Of a stretch of 18,745 nt of DNA, positions 6,492-13,662 are shown in pieces (position 1 is the stretch's first letter; every line of letters starts with the position of its first letter). The stretch comes from an uncultured Lachnospiraceae bacterium (lineage in GTDB: Bacteria > Bacillota > Clostridia > Lachnospirales > Lachnospiraceae). Both the position numbers and the translations under genes were made by a program. The stretch spans positions 1 through 18,745 of the forward strand of contig CADBQE010000110.1 of the NCBI GenBank assembly GCA_902796695.1, read 5' to 3'. The notes beneath the pieces were generated by a model. That model was not told where the DNA came from. It saw only the letters and a list, made by a program, of their open reading frames with translations, and did not search any database.

Positions 6492-7369
6492 AGGCCGGCC
6501 CCCGGTTCCGTGCGGAAGGGCACGTACAGGCCCCAGTCCGCCGGCAGCGCTTCGCGCAGGGCTTCCCTGGCGGCTTTCCGCGCTTCGTCCGAAGGATACA
6601 GCCCAAACACGGCGGAACCGGAGCCGCACAGCAGAGCCGCCGCCGCGCCGTTCTCCGTCAGCAGCTGCCGGGCCTGTTCGAAGGTTTCCCGCGCACTGCC
6701 CGTCAGGACGCTTTCAAAATCATTATGCAGGAAGGGAACCGTCGCTTCCGGGGAATCTCCGGCCAGCACGCGGATCAGTCCCTGCTGCTTCTCTTCTATT
6801 TCTTCCGCGGACAGAGACTGTCCGCCTTTTTCATCCCAGGCACGATACATGTCCGCCGTGGAAAATCCATGCGGCGGGCGTACGATAAGAAGCGGGAGAA
6901 AAAGATCCGAAGGAAATTTTTCCAGATCCGTCCCGGTTCCGCGGCCTCTGGCCGGCGCGTCCAGAATGCGGGCAGGCACATCCGCGCCCAGTTCTTTTCC
7001 GATCTCGCCGAGCTTATGACGGGTCAGGCCGAGCTTGAATATGCGGTTTAACGCCTGCAGCATGGCCGCCGCGTCGCCGCTGCCGCCGCCCAGGCCCGCC
7101 TGCGCGGGGATTCCCTTTTCCAGCCGGACCGACACCGGCGGGATCCGGTAGCGTTCATGCATCAGCTCCCACGCGCGCACGACCAGGTTGTCCCGCCCTT
7201 CCAGCGTTTTGTCCGATACGGCAATGCGGTTGCGGGCCGACGGCTCCACGCTCAGATAGTCGAACAGCGGCAGCGGCCAGTAGATCGTATCCACCGTATG
7301 GTAACCGTCCGGCTGCCGGCCGGTGATATAAAGACTCAGATTGATTTTCGCATGCGGAAACAGTTCCAT
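6488..7369 (-). CDS. ispE: 4-diphosphocytidyl-2-C-methyl-D-erythritol kinase
   Basis: A 293-residue GHMP kinase that phosphorylates CDP-ME with ATP in the MEP pathway. Seen: AKINLSL at the N-terminus with Lys8; DGYHTVDT; the ATP loop GLGGGSGDAAA (92-102), where family members usually have GGSSDAA, so one Ser is Gly here; GADVP with the catalytic-position Asp130; and GSGSAVFGLYP near the C-terminus. After GADVP the usual GG pair reads DA (LDAPARG), a mild divergence. Three ATGs lie in a row (7375, 7372, 7369 on the minus strand). GGAGG lies 1, 4 and 7 bases before them, so the third is the best start. The first ATG overlaps the ispF stop. The gene is coupled to both ispF and ispD. Confidence 0.93.
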   Translation of the reverse strand: MELFPHAKINLSLYITGRQPDGYHTVDTIYWPLPLFDYLSVEPSARNRIAVSDKTLEGRDNLVVRAWELMHERYRIPPVSVRLEKGIPAQAGLGGGSGDAAAMLQALNRIFKLGLTRHKLGEIGKELGADVPARILDAPARGRGTGTDLEKFPSDLFLPLLIVRPPHGFSTADMYRAWDEKGGQSLSAEEIEEKQQGLIRVLAGDSPEATVPFLHNDFESVLTGSARETFEQARQLLTENGAAAALLCGSGSAVFGLYPSDEARKAAREALREALPADWGLYVPFRTEPGAGL

Positions 7370-7371
7370 CA

Positions 7372-7857
7372 TCATTCCTCCCCGGGGATCTCGGCTGTGA
7401 TCTGGCAGAAGACCTGGATGCCTTCGCCCCGCCCGAAGTCCGTCAGTCCTTCGCCGCTGGTTGCGGTCAGCCCCACGTGGGCCGGCGTAATCTCCAGAAG
7501 ACCGGCGACCGATTCTCTGATGGCCGGGATATGGCGGTAAAGATGCGGCCGCGCAGCCTCCACGCTGAACGAAACATGCACGATCCGCCCGCCGCGCTCC
7601 TTCAGATCCCGCAGCGCTTCCCTCAGGTAGGCGCGGCTGTCCGTTACGCCGGCGCGGCACATTTCGTCCGCGATCGGGCCCAGGATATTGCGTCCGGTCA
7701 CGCCGGAAACGGCATTGGTCAGGGCATGCAGCAGAACGTCGCCGTCGCTGTTGGCCTTAAGGCCCTTTTCTCCGGGCAGTAAAACACCGCCCAGCATCAG
7801 GGGTCTGTCCTCCTGCGCAAAGCGGTGGGAATCCTGTCCTATGGCACAGAGAATCAT
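7372..7857 (-). CDS. ispF: 2-C-methyl-D-erythritol 2,4-cyclodiphosphate synthase, variant form
   Basis: A 161-residue enzyme that cyclises CDP-ME 2-phosphate to MEcPP. The metal ligands fit: D9 and H11 in GQDSHRF, and H44 in NSDGDVLLHAL. Near the C-terminus TATSGEGL (131-138) and FGRGEGIQ are the active-site elements. The common FPDTDP stretch is absent; the middle reads NILGPIADEMCRAGVTDS. The VIAQxPKL region is also replaced. I recall this variant from clostridial IspF proteins. The start has AAAAGGAG about 7 bases upstream. The gene lies 12 bases after the TPR gene and overlaps the first ispE ATG, giving the order ispF-ispE-ispD. Confidence 0.88.
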   Translation of the reverse strand: MILCAIGQDSHRFAQEDRPLMLGGVLLPGEKGLKANSDGDVLLHALTNAVSGVTGRNILGPIADEMCRAGVTDSRAYLREALRDLKERGGRIVHVSFSVEAARPHLYRHIPAIRESVAGLLEITPAHVGLTATSGEGLTDFGRGEGIQVFCQITAEIPGEE

Positions 7858-7869
7858 AGTATACTCCTT

Positions 7870-8685
7870 TTATGACAGCTGCTTCTTCCGATATTCTTCC
7901 TTCCAGCGGTACAGCAGTTCCAGACAGGCTCTGGTGCGCTCCGGCTCCGGTTTGTCCGCAAGGGCCGCCGCTTCCAGCGCTTTCCCCTGATAGGCCGCCA
8001 GCTGCCAGCGCTTGTCCCAGTTGCTGCGGAACTGCTCCAGCATGTCGTCCGTGACCGCGGTTTTTACCGGTTCCGGGACTTCATCCTTCCCCATCAGGCG
8101 GTTGAGCGCATACATTTTTTCCGCCAGCCCGCTGCTGCGGGTCAGCAGCCAGGCGTTTTTCAGGTTGTCCAGGGCTTCTTCGAAATGTTCTGTCCGGGCA
8201 TAGCAGGCGGCCTTGTTCTGCCAGATGCGGCTGACAAATTCGGCATCCGCCAGTTCCCGGCTGTCCAGATCCAGAATCTGATTGTAGGTCCGGACCGCCG
8301 CGTAATACTGGCCGCGTTCAAACAGCAGGTCGCCTTTTTCGCGCAGGCGTTCGGCCTGACTGCTGCGGCTGAGCTTTTCCAGCTGCCTGCGGAACTGGAA
8401 CAGGTCGCTGCTGCTGTAATAGCGCAGCTCCTGCAGGATCACATACAGGATATCGTACAGGCCGCCCTGCTCTCTGGTCCTGAGAATGCGTTCCTCCAGC
8501 CGCGGCTGATCCAGCTGATGGATAAAATCCAGGAGACGCTCGTCCGCAAAGTTTTCATCGATCAGCGTTACGTAATGATAAATGTAATAGCAAAGCTCCT
8601 CGGCGCTGTACAGATGTACGCCCAGTTCCTGTACATAATACGGCCTCTTGATATCCAGAGGACGGCTGAGGATCAGATTGCCCAT
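7870..8685 (-). CDS. TPR protein of the Hsp70-like/solenoid gene set
   Basis: A 271-residue soluble, helical protein. There is no signal peptide or membrane segment. The N-terminal ~105 residues are a separate helical region with YSAEELCYYIYHY (residues 26-38) and many aromatic residues. Two TPR-like helix pairs follow: about 111-144 (EKGDLLFERGQYYAAVRTY) and 151-184 (NKAACYARTEHFEEALDNL), then a charged helical tail ending in RWKEEYRKKQLS. TPR units bind peptides or other proteins, and TPR proteins are common co-factors of Hsp70. I recall similar proteins in Lachnospiraceae next to the same two partners; no function is known. The start at 8685 has AAGGA 11 bases upstream, a rather long gap. 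It follows the Hsp70-like gene by 22 bases and precedes ispF by 12. Confidence 0.75.
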   Translation of the reverse strand: MGNLILSRPLDIKRPYYVQELGVHLYSAEELCYYIYHYVTLIDENFADERLLDFIHQLDQPRLEERILRTREQGGLYDILYVILQELRYYSSSDLFQFRRQLEKLSRSSQAERLREKGDLLFERGQYYAAVRTYNQILDLDSRELADAEFVSRIWQNKAACYARTEHFEEALDNLKNAWLLTRSSGLAEKMYALNRLMGKDEVPEPVKTAVTDDMLEQFRSNWDKRWQLAAYQGKALEAAALADKPEPERTRACLELLYRWKEEYRKKQLS

Positions 8686-8707
8686 GACTTTGTTCTTCCT
8701 TCTTTGA

Positions 8708-9976
8708 TCAGGAGATCAGAAAATCCCGGCGGATGACCATGCCGCTGGCGGGGAACAGCTCCCCAAAGCCCTTGTCCACAACGCGGGCCGTGACATGGTT
8801 TTCCGAAGCAAATGAGATGATGACCTGGATGCGGGTCGCTTTATTGGGCCTGGCCGGCAGCTCCGCCAGAGAGATCGGGATCACTTCCACCCGCTGGGTC
8901 GCGAACGGTGTGATCATGAGTTCCAGGGTCTGCACGTCATCCAGAATAAATTCCGCGGAGGAGCGGGCTTCGTACCAGTTGCTGCCGGCGGAGGCCAGCG
9001 TCAGCTGTTCGTTCCGGCCGTCCCGTACGGCGTATACGCTGATAGAGGAGGACAGACGGCCCTCACAGATGCAGACGTAAGGGAACATCGTTTCTTCGCG
9101 GGTACTGTCGTAAGCCTGAATGGCCGCGCCGTCCGCAAACAGGTGCTGGCCTTCGAAGACTTTCCGTTTATTGCAAAGGCGCTTTAAGAATTCGGGCGCC
9201 CAGGTCGTCACATTGCTGAAGCCGTCTCCGGTCAGGAAAACGGAGGAGATCAGCTTCTTGGCCAGAAGCCGGTCGGCGCAGGAGGACAGGATGGAATCGG
9301 CCATCCGCTCTCCCACCGCGGTATCCAGCACGTCCAGATCGAAGGCTTCCTCCAGCGATTCGCGTCTGGCTTCCAGGACCTGGGGGCGGCGGCCCCGCAG
9401 CACGCGCATCTCGTAATAATCCATCCCCTCGTCGTTCAAGTCGAAGCCGACCACCATGTTGGGCCAGATCTCCCGGGGACGGGAGGCGGCAAAGAAAGCA
9501 AAGCATTCGGTGTGGCTCAGGAAGCGCAGGCGGCTGCGGGGGATGCCGCAGGCGTCGCAGGCCAGCGTCAGGCGGTCCAGCAGGTCGGGGCTCAGTTCGC
9601 GCAGGCTGAAAGCCAGGCACCGCACCTCTTCCTGTCCGTATGCGGCGCGCGGCAGCGCCAGCAGCTGTTCGATATAATGGCTCATCAGCTCCACGGCGCT
9701 GTAGCGGACGCCTTCGATGGTCGCGCTGCCGTTTTTGTACAGCAGCTTCACCAGCTTGTCCACCATGGTGCCTTCGCCCATCAGCGCGCGCCGGTAGGCT
9801 TCGTAGCCGATCAGCCAGGTATCGCTGCCCTTCAGTTTGCAGAGCACGGTGGAGATCAGGGAGGTATTCTCCGATTCTCCGGTCAGGATGGCCTCCGGCT
9901 CGCCCTTTTCCGGGGAAAACACGCTGATCTGGCTGTGGGTATCGCAAAGGTCGATGCCCAGAATCAATCCGTCCAT
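8708..9976 (-). CDS. Hsp70-like actin-fold protein (DUF5716-type)
   Basis: A 422-residue soluble protein that can be laid along Hsp70. GIDLCDTHS (7-15) sits where DnaK has GIDLGTTNS. RYSAVELMSHYIEQLL (from 91) matches the helix before the sheet. ACGIPRSRLRFLSHTE then FAFF (about 141-162) matches the AGL..INEPTAAALA region. FDLNDEGMDYYEM (178-190) replaces the second phosphate loop DLGGGTFD. VFLTGDG (246-252) and ADGAAIQA (281-288) match the adenosine motif. The last ~70 residues (352-412, with VDKGFGELFPASG) resemble the substrate-binding beta domain; the helical lid is absent. Loss of GGGT suggests weak or no ATP hydrolysis. The ATG at 9976 has AAAGGAGG just upstream and is preferred over the upstream ATG at 9997. 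I associate it with DUF5716 from memory. Confidence 0.72.
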   Translation of the reverse strand: MDGLILGIDLCDTHSQISVFSPEKGEPEAILTGESENTSLISTVLCKLKGSDTWLIGYEAYRRALMGEGTMVDKLVKLLYKNGSATIEGVRYSAVELMSHYIEQLLALPRAAYGQEEVRCLAFSLRELSPDLLDRLTLACDACGIPRSRLRFLSHTECFAFFAASRPREIWPNMVVGFDLNDEGMDYYEMRVLRGRRPQVLEARRESLEEAFDLDVLDTAVGERMADSILSSCADRLLAKKLISSVFLTGDGFSNVTTWAPEFLKRLCNKRKVFEGQHLFADGAAIQAYDSTREETMFPYVCICEGRLSSSISVYAVRDGRNEQLTLASAGSNWYEARSSAEFILDDVQTLELMITPFATQRVEVIPISLAELPARPNKATRIQVIISFASENHVTARVVDKGFGELFPASGMVIRRDFLIS

Positions 9977-10015
9977 GTTTTCCTCCTTTCCGGCCATGCC
10001 GCAGTGTCTCGTTTT

Positions 10016-10021
10016 ATTATA
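10016..10021 (-). promoter_or_regulatory. Possible internal -10 element before the Hsp70-like gene
   Basis: The 53-base gap between the solenoid gene and the Hsp70-like gene contains TATAAT on the minus strand, 40 bases before the start codon. No good -35 lies 16-18 bases upstream. This is a weak candidate for a secondary promoter. Confidence 0.3.
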
Positions 10022-10029
10022 TCAAATCC

Positions 10030-13000
10030 TTATGCCAAAGGGAAGTATTCGTGCAAAATCACGTCCCGTTTGCCCAGGTCCTCCAGTTTTTCCTGCCAGC
10101 CGTCGCGTCCGGCCGCCGCTTCATCGATCAGGCGGTTCAGCGCGGCAAAGCGGTTGCCGCCGGCTTTGGCCTTTCCGGGCAGACGGCCGCCCGCAAGCGG
10201 CTTCCGGTCCGGATCATTGCTGCGGAAAATGCTGTATTCCAGCACTTCATCCGCAAACAGGAGCACGGGCTTTACATAGATCCCGCGGAAAATGTGCGGC
10301 ATTTCGCTCACGCGCGGTTCCTTCCCCTCTTCCTGCGGCAGAATGCGGCAGGCGATGCGGACCGGCTCGTCTTCCCGGCCCCGGTATTCGATCAGCGTCC
10401 TGTCGCCCAGTTCGTCCGGGAGCGCGAAGAAGCGGCCCAGCTTCTCCTGATAGGCAAAGAGCAGGCCCCTGTCGTACAGGTGGTTCAGGAAGGTCCTGGC
10501 CAGTGCCGTTTCTTCCGGTGTCAGCGTTTCCTTGTCCGCGTACCGGCATGTCAGGGCGATCTGGCACAGATCCGGCAGCTGCGCGGGTTTCTTTTCCGAC
10601 AGAGCCCAGGAAGCCAGATAGGCGAAAATATTCTCCGGGATCGTTTCGCCGCGGCAGAAATAGCGTTCGCAGCGGTCCACCGCGTAGGCGTGCAGCAGCA
10701 CGCGGTTCGGGACCTTCGGCGCCTGCGTTTCCTTCAGATACTGCTCCACGACCCACTCGATCCGGTTCGTTTCGCCGGTAAAGAGCATCTGGGCGAGCAG
10801 CCGCTCGGGCAGGTCGTAGGGGACGGCCTCGCCGCTGACGGCCCGCTCCAGCAGGCAGCGCATGTCTTCCGTGCTGCCGTTGAAATGGCGGCAGAGATAG
10901 GTCAGGGTCACGGAATCCCATACGTCCCGGCGGTAGAGGGAAAGGACGCCGTGATAGGTGTTTTTATCGAACGTATAGCCGCGGGTGCGGATCATGCGGT
11001 TCATCAGCCGGAGCAGCAGGCCGGTATCGAAATGCCGGTAGCCGAAGCGGCGGACCATTTCCGCGGCAGCCTCGTCATCGCCCTGCAGCAGCAGGCTTTC
11101 CGCCAGAAGGGCGCCGGCCTGCGCGTCCAGATACGGGCTGCGCCGCAGTTCCTTAAGCAGCGCGGCATTTTCCGCCGTACCCAGATTGCGCCGCTTGACC
11201 AGGCTGAAGATCAGTTTTTCGCGGTAGGCGTCCGAAAGCTCGTTCCATTCCGCAAAGCGCTGCACCAGGTCGCGGGCTTCCCACTCGTTCAGTTCGCCCT
11301 TGACGGCCTTCTGGCACTGGACCAGTTTGAAGGGCAGGCTGCCCGGTGAGAGCCGCCGCAGGGTTTCCATCATTTCGCGGGAGGCTTCCATGAGCTTCCT
11401 GCGGCGGAAAACGCTCTGCACGTAGCGGTCGCCGTTCTTGTCCACAAACAGCAGGCGGCAGCGCGGCGTAAACACCGGAATGTAGGCTTCCCCGTCCCGC
11501 ACCGGATAGACGAACGGCTCTTTTAATTCCCCGTAGATCACCAGGATCTTCTCGATGCTGCGGTTGGAAAGCGTCAGGTGCATGGTATAGACATATTCCG
11601 CCAGCACGACGGCCATGCGGCTGTCCAGCACCTGCGGGAGGAACATTTTTTCAAAAAAGACCGTCTCCGAATCCCGCACTTCGCCCAGCAGCAGCTGATC
11701 CATCGCAAAGGTCTGGATCTGCTTTTCATACAGGCGGTACATCTGGGTCTCCGGCTCGTAATGCGTCAGGATATACCGGTACAGGCTCCGCTTCGCGCTG
11801 CGGGAGCGGGGGCTGTTGTAGGTATAATAGAGCTGGACCATCTGCGGGATCTCGCCTTCATAGTCTTCGGGCAGCGCGCTCAGATAATATTCATACAGTT
11901 CCGCCAGGCGCACGTCCTCACGGATGCCTTTTTCGTACCATTCCAGGTAGCGGGCCGAGGGCTTTTCCCGGCGCAGCAGCACCGTCAGCAGGGCCGTCAG
12001 CATCTCTTTTTCCGGATGGCAGCGGTACAGGAGCATCGCGAGCCGCTCGCAGCCCGGCCGGAATTTCTTTTCGCGGATCAGCAGATCCCGGGCCCTGTCC
12101 GCCACGGCTTTCTTCCAGCAGTCGGACCGTGCGCCGAAGATCAGCAGCTGCAGCGTAAAGCTGTCCAGATCCGTCAGCAGATCCGGGTGATTGTTCAGCA
12201 GCTTCACGGTTTCCAGTTTCAGGATCAGCGGGAAGCGGCCGTGCTCGAAATGGTCGCGGATGCGGAGGAAGCATTTTTCAGGGTGCTCGGCCCATTCGCT
12301 GTCGCAGCGCATCAGGAGCGGCAGAAGCTCCACCCGGCCGGCTTCTTCGTCCTTCAGGCGGTAAAGGAGACGCAGGAAGCCGTCCGAAAGACGGTCGCCC
12401 TTCTCCATTTCTTCTTCCAGATATAAGAACCACAGGTACGGCGTCACTTTTTCCGTGCGGCTGCGCTGGACTTCGGCCCGGATCTGCTCCAGGGTCTCTT
12501 TTTCCTCGGCGCGCCGGCGCGTTTCGCGGCACAGCTCCGCGCGGAGCAGTATTTCCGGAACATCCGGCTCCCGGCCTTCTTCGCAGGCCTCCAGATGCTT
12601 CATGGTCTGGGAATCGATATTGTACGGCGCGTTCTGCCCGGCATACAGGCTGACCATGCTGCGCGAAAGCTGCAGGCGGGCGCGGCGCAGCAGACGGGCA
12701 CGCTGTCTTGCGGGATCCGCGGGATGTTCGGGGATCACCGTGACCGGGATATGAAATTCTTCCCGTCCGGTATTGACCAGGATCTCATCCAGATTCCGGC
12801 CGGCATGCAGGTGCTCCGCCATGAAATAGACGGGGATGCGGAGCTCGTCGCCCTGAAAATCCGCGTTCGTCCAGCGTTCGCGGGGAAGCCGGACAAAAGG
12901 AGCCCGGGCCGACACCGAGATCACGCAGTAGCCGTTTCCGCTGCGGCGGATCAGGATCTCGCCGCGCGAGATGCTGTCTTTGAAATTCACCGCGATCGGG

Positions 13001-13590
13001 GCGGTCTGCACGGTCAGTTTGACCGGCTGCGCCGCGCCGCAGGCCACCAGGAATTCCTCTTCGGCCAGATGGCTGTCCGGGGAGTCCTTAAGCGCGGTCA
13101 GCAGGGCTTTCAGGGAATCATCCTTCAGAAAAGGAAGCTGCGCGAACCGGCCGGTCACGTACAGCTGATGGAGCTGATCCGGATGGTTTTCCGCCAGCTC
13201 CGCCAGTTCCGGCAGCCCCGACGGCAGCGGGATGTCCGAGCCCGCGCCGCGGCCCACCGCAAAGCGGTAAGGCACTTCGATATCCCCGGTATTGGTCACC
13301 AGGGAAAAATGGCCCGTCAGGACGGTGTCTTCTTCCTCGTCTTCTCCGTGGACCACATAATTCAGGGTCACCTGCTGGCCGGCAAACGCGTCCTGCAGCA
13401 GTTCCACCCGTTCATCATCCGAATAGGCCAGGCCGCGGAAAGGGATCCCGTTTTCACTGGTCAGCAGGATCTTCCCGGCGGCGGACTGTCCGCGGGGGAC
13501 TGCCGCGCTCAGACTCTCTTCCGAAAGCCGGATCCGGGCCTGCACTTCTTCGATATTGCCCTTGGCCAGCTGGTTGATCTTTTTTCTCAC
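10030..13590 (-). CDS. Giant beta-sandwich/helical-solenoid protein (DUF5717-type)
   Basis: An 1186-residue protein without signal peptide or membrane segment, rich in Leu, Arg and Glu, so probably cytoplasmic. Two probable beta-sandwich (Ig-like) units lie at about 38-113 (ENGIPFRGLAYSDD; ends in EVPYRFAV) and 185-287 (starts near VKLTVQTAPIAVNFKD; ends in EFHIPVTVIP). Each closes with an 'x-PV/PYx-V' strand. From about 295 to 1040 the sequence is a long run of amphipathic helices with TPR/HEAT-like spacing (for example LLRRARLQLSRS and ALLAESLLLQGDDEAAAEM). The last ~140 residues again look mixed alpha/beta. No catalytic motif is seen. Translation starts at a GTG (13588-13590) with AAAGGAG 6 bases upstream. 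It is the first gene of the solenoid/Hsp70-like/TPR set. I associate it with DUF5717 from memory. Confidence 0.75.
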   Translation of the reverse strand: MRKKINQLAKGNIEEVQARIRLSEESLSAAVPRGQSAAGKILLTSENGIPFRGLAYSDDERVELLQDAFAGQQVTLNYVVHGEDEEEDTVLTGHFSLVTNTGDIEVPYRFAVGRGAGSDIPLPSGLPELAELAENHPDQLHQLYVTGRFAQLPFLKDDSLKALLTALKDSPDSHLAEEEFLVACGAAQPVKLTVQTAPIAVNFKDSISRGEILIRRSGNGYCVISVSARAPFVRLPRERWTNADFQGDELRIPVYFMAEHLHAGRNLDEILVNTGREEFHIPVTVIPEHPADPARQRARLLRRARLQLSRSMVSLYAGQNAPYNIDSQTMKHLEACEEGREPDVPEILLRAELCRETRRRAEEKETLEQIRAEVQRSRTEKVTPYLWFLYLEEEMEKGDRLSDGFLRLLYRLKDEEAGRVELLPLLMRCDSEWAEHPEKCFLRIRDHFEHGRFPLILKLETVKLLNNHPDLLTDLDSFTLQLLIFGARSDCWKKAVADRARDLLIREKKFRPGCERLAMLLYRCHPEKEMLTALLTVLLRREKPSARYLEWYEKGIREDVRLAELYEYYLSALPEDYEGEIPQMVQLYYTYNSPRSRSAKRSLYRYILTHYEPETQMYRLYEKQIQTFAMDQLLLGEVRDSETVFFEKMFLPQVLDSRMAVVLAEYVYTMHLTLSNRSIEKILVIYGELKEPFVYPVRDGEAYIPVFTPRCRLLFVDKNGDRYVQSVFRRRKLMEASREMMETLRRLSPGSLPFKLVQCQKAVKGELNEWEARDLVQRFAEWNELSDAYREKLIFSLVKRRNLGTAENAALLKELRRSPYLDAQAGALLAESLLLQGDDEAAAEMVRRFGYRHFDTGLLLRLMNRMIRTRGYTFDKNTYHGVLSLYRRDVWDSVTLTYLCRHFNGSTEDMRCLLERAVSGEAVPYDLPERLLAQMLFTGETNRIEWVVEQYLKETQAPKVPNRVLLHAYAVDRCERYFCRGETIPENIFAYLASWALSEKKPAQLPDLCQIALTCRYADKETLTPEETALARTFLNHLYDRGLLFAYQEKLGRFFALPDELGDRTLIEYRGREDEPVRIACRILPQEEGKEPRVSEMPHIFRGIYVKPVLLFADEVLEYSIFRSNDPDRKPLAGGRLPGKAKAGGNRFAALNRLIDEAAAGRDGWQEKLEDLGKRDVILHEYFPLA

Positions 13591-13596
13591 GGTCCT

Positions 13597-13626
13597 CTCC
13601 TTTCCCGCATTTTCGGAAAAAAGGAG
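13597..13626 (-). promoter_or_regulatory. Alternative hairpin that would mask the solenoid gene's ribosome site
   Basis: On the minus strand CTCCTTT (13626 to 13620) is perfectly complementary to the AAAGGAG ribosome binding site (13603 to 13597), and three G-U pairs can extend the stem. Four of these bases also form the 3' arm of the terminator hairpin at 13617-13642. The two structures therefore exclude each other. Confidence 0.4.
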
Positions 13627-13642
13627 CCAAAAGGGAGGCTCC
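13617..13642 (-). terminator. Intrinsic terminator/attenuator between rarA and the solenoid gene
   Basis: On the minus strand GGAGCC (13642 to 13637) and GGCTCC (13628 to 13623) form a 6-base-pair GC-rich stem with an 8-base loop, followed by six T. It ends only 26 bases before the GTG of the solenoid gene. No convincing promoter lies between it and that gene, so transcription of the downstream set must start upstream and pass through it. Confidence 0.7.
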
Positions 13643-13662
13643 CGTCCGTATTTCTCTTTATT

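Noticed and set aside
6492..6629. N-terminal extension of ispD
   Set aside because: It overlaps the ispE coding region, and the IspD fold starts just after the ATG at 6491.
7370..7660. N-terminal extension of ispE by 97 residues
   Set aside because: It lies inside ispF in another frame, carries no ribosome site, and normal IspE length fits the ATG at 7369 with GGAGG upstream.
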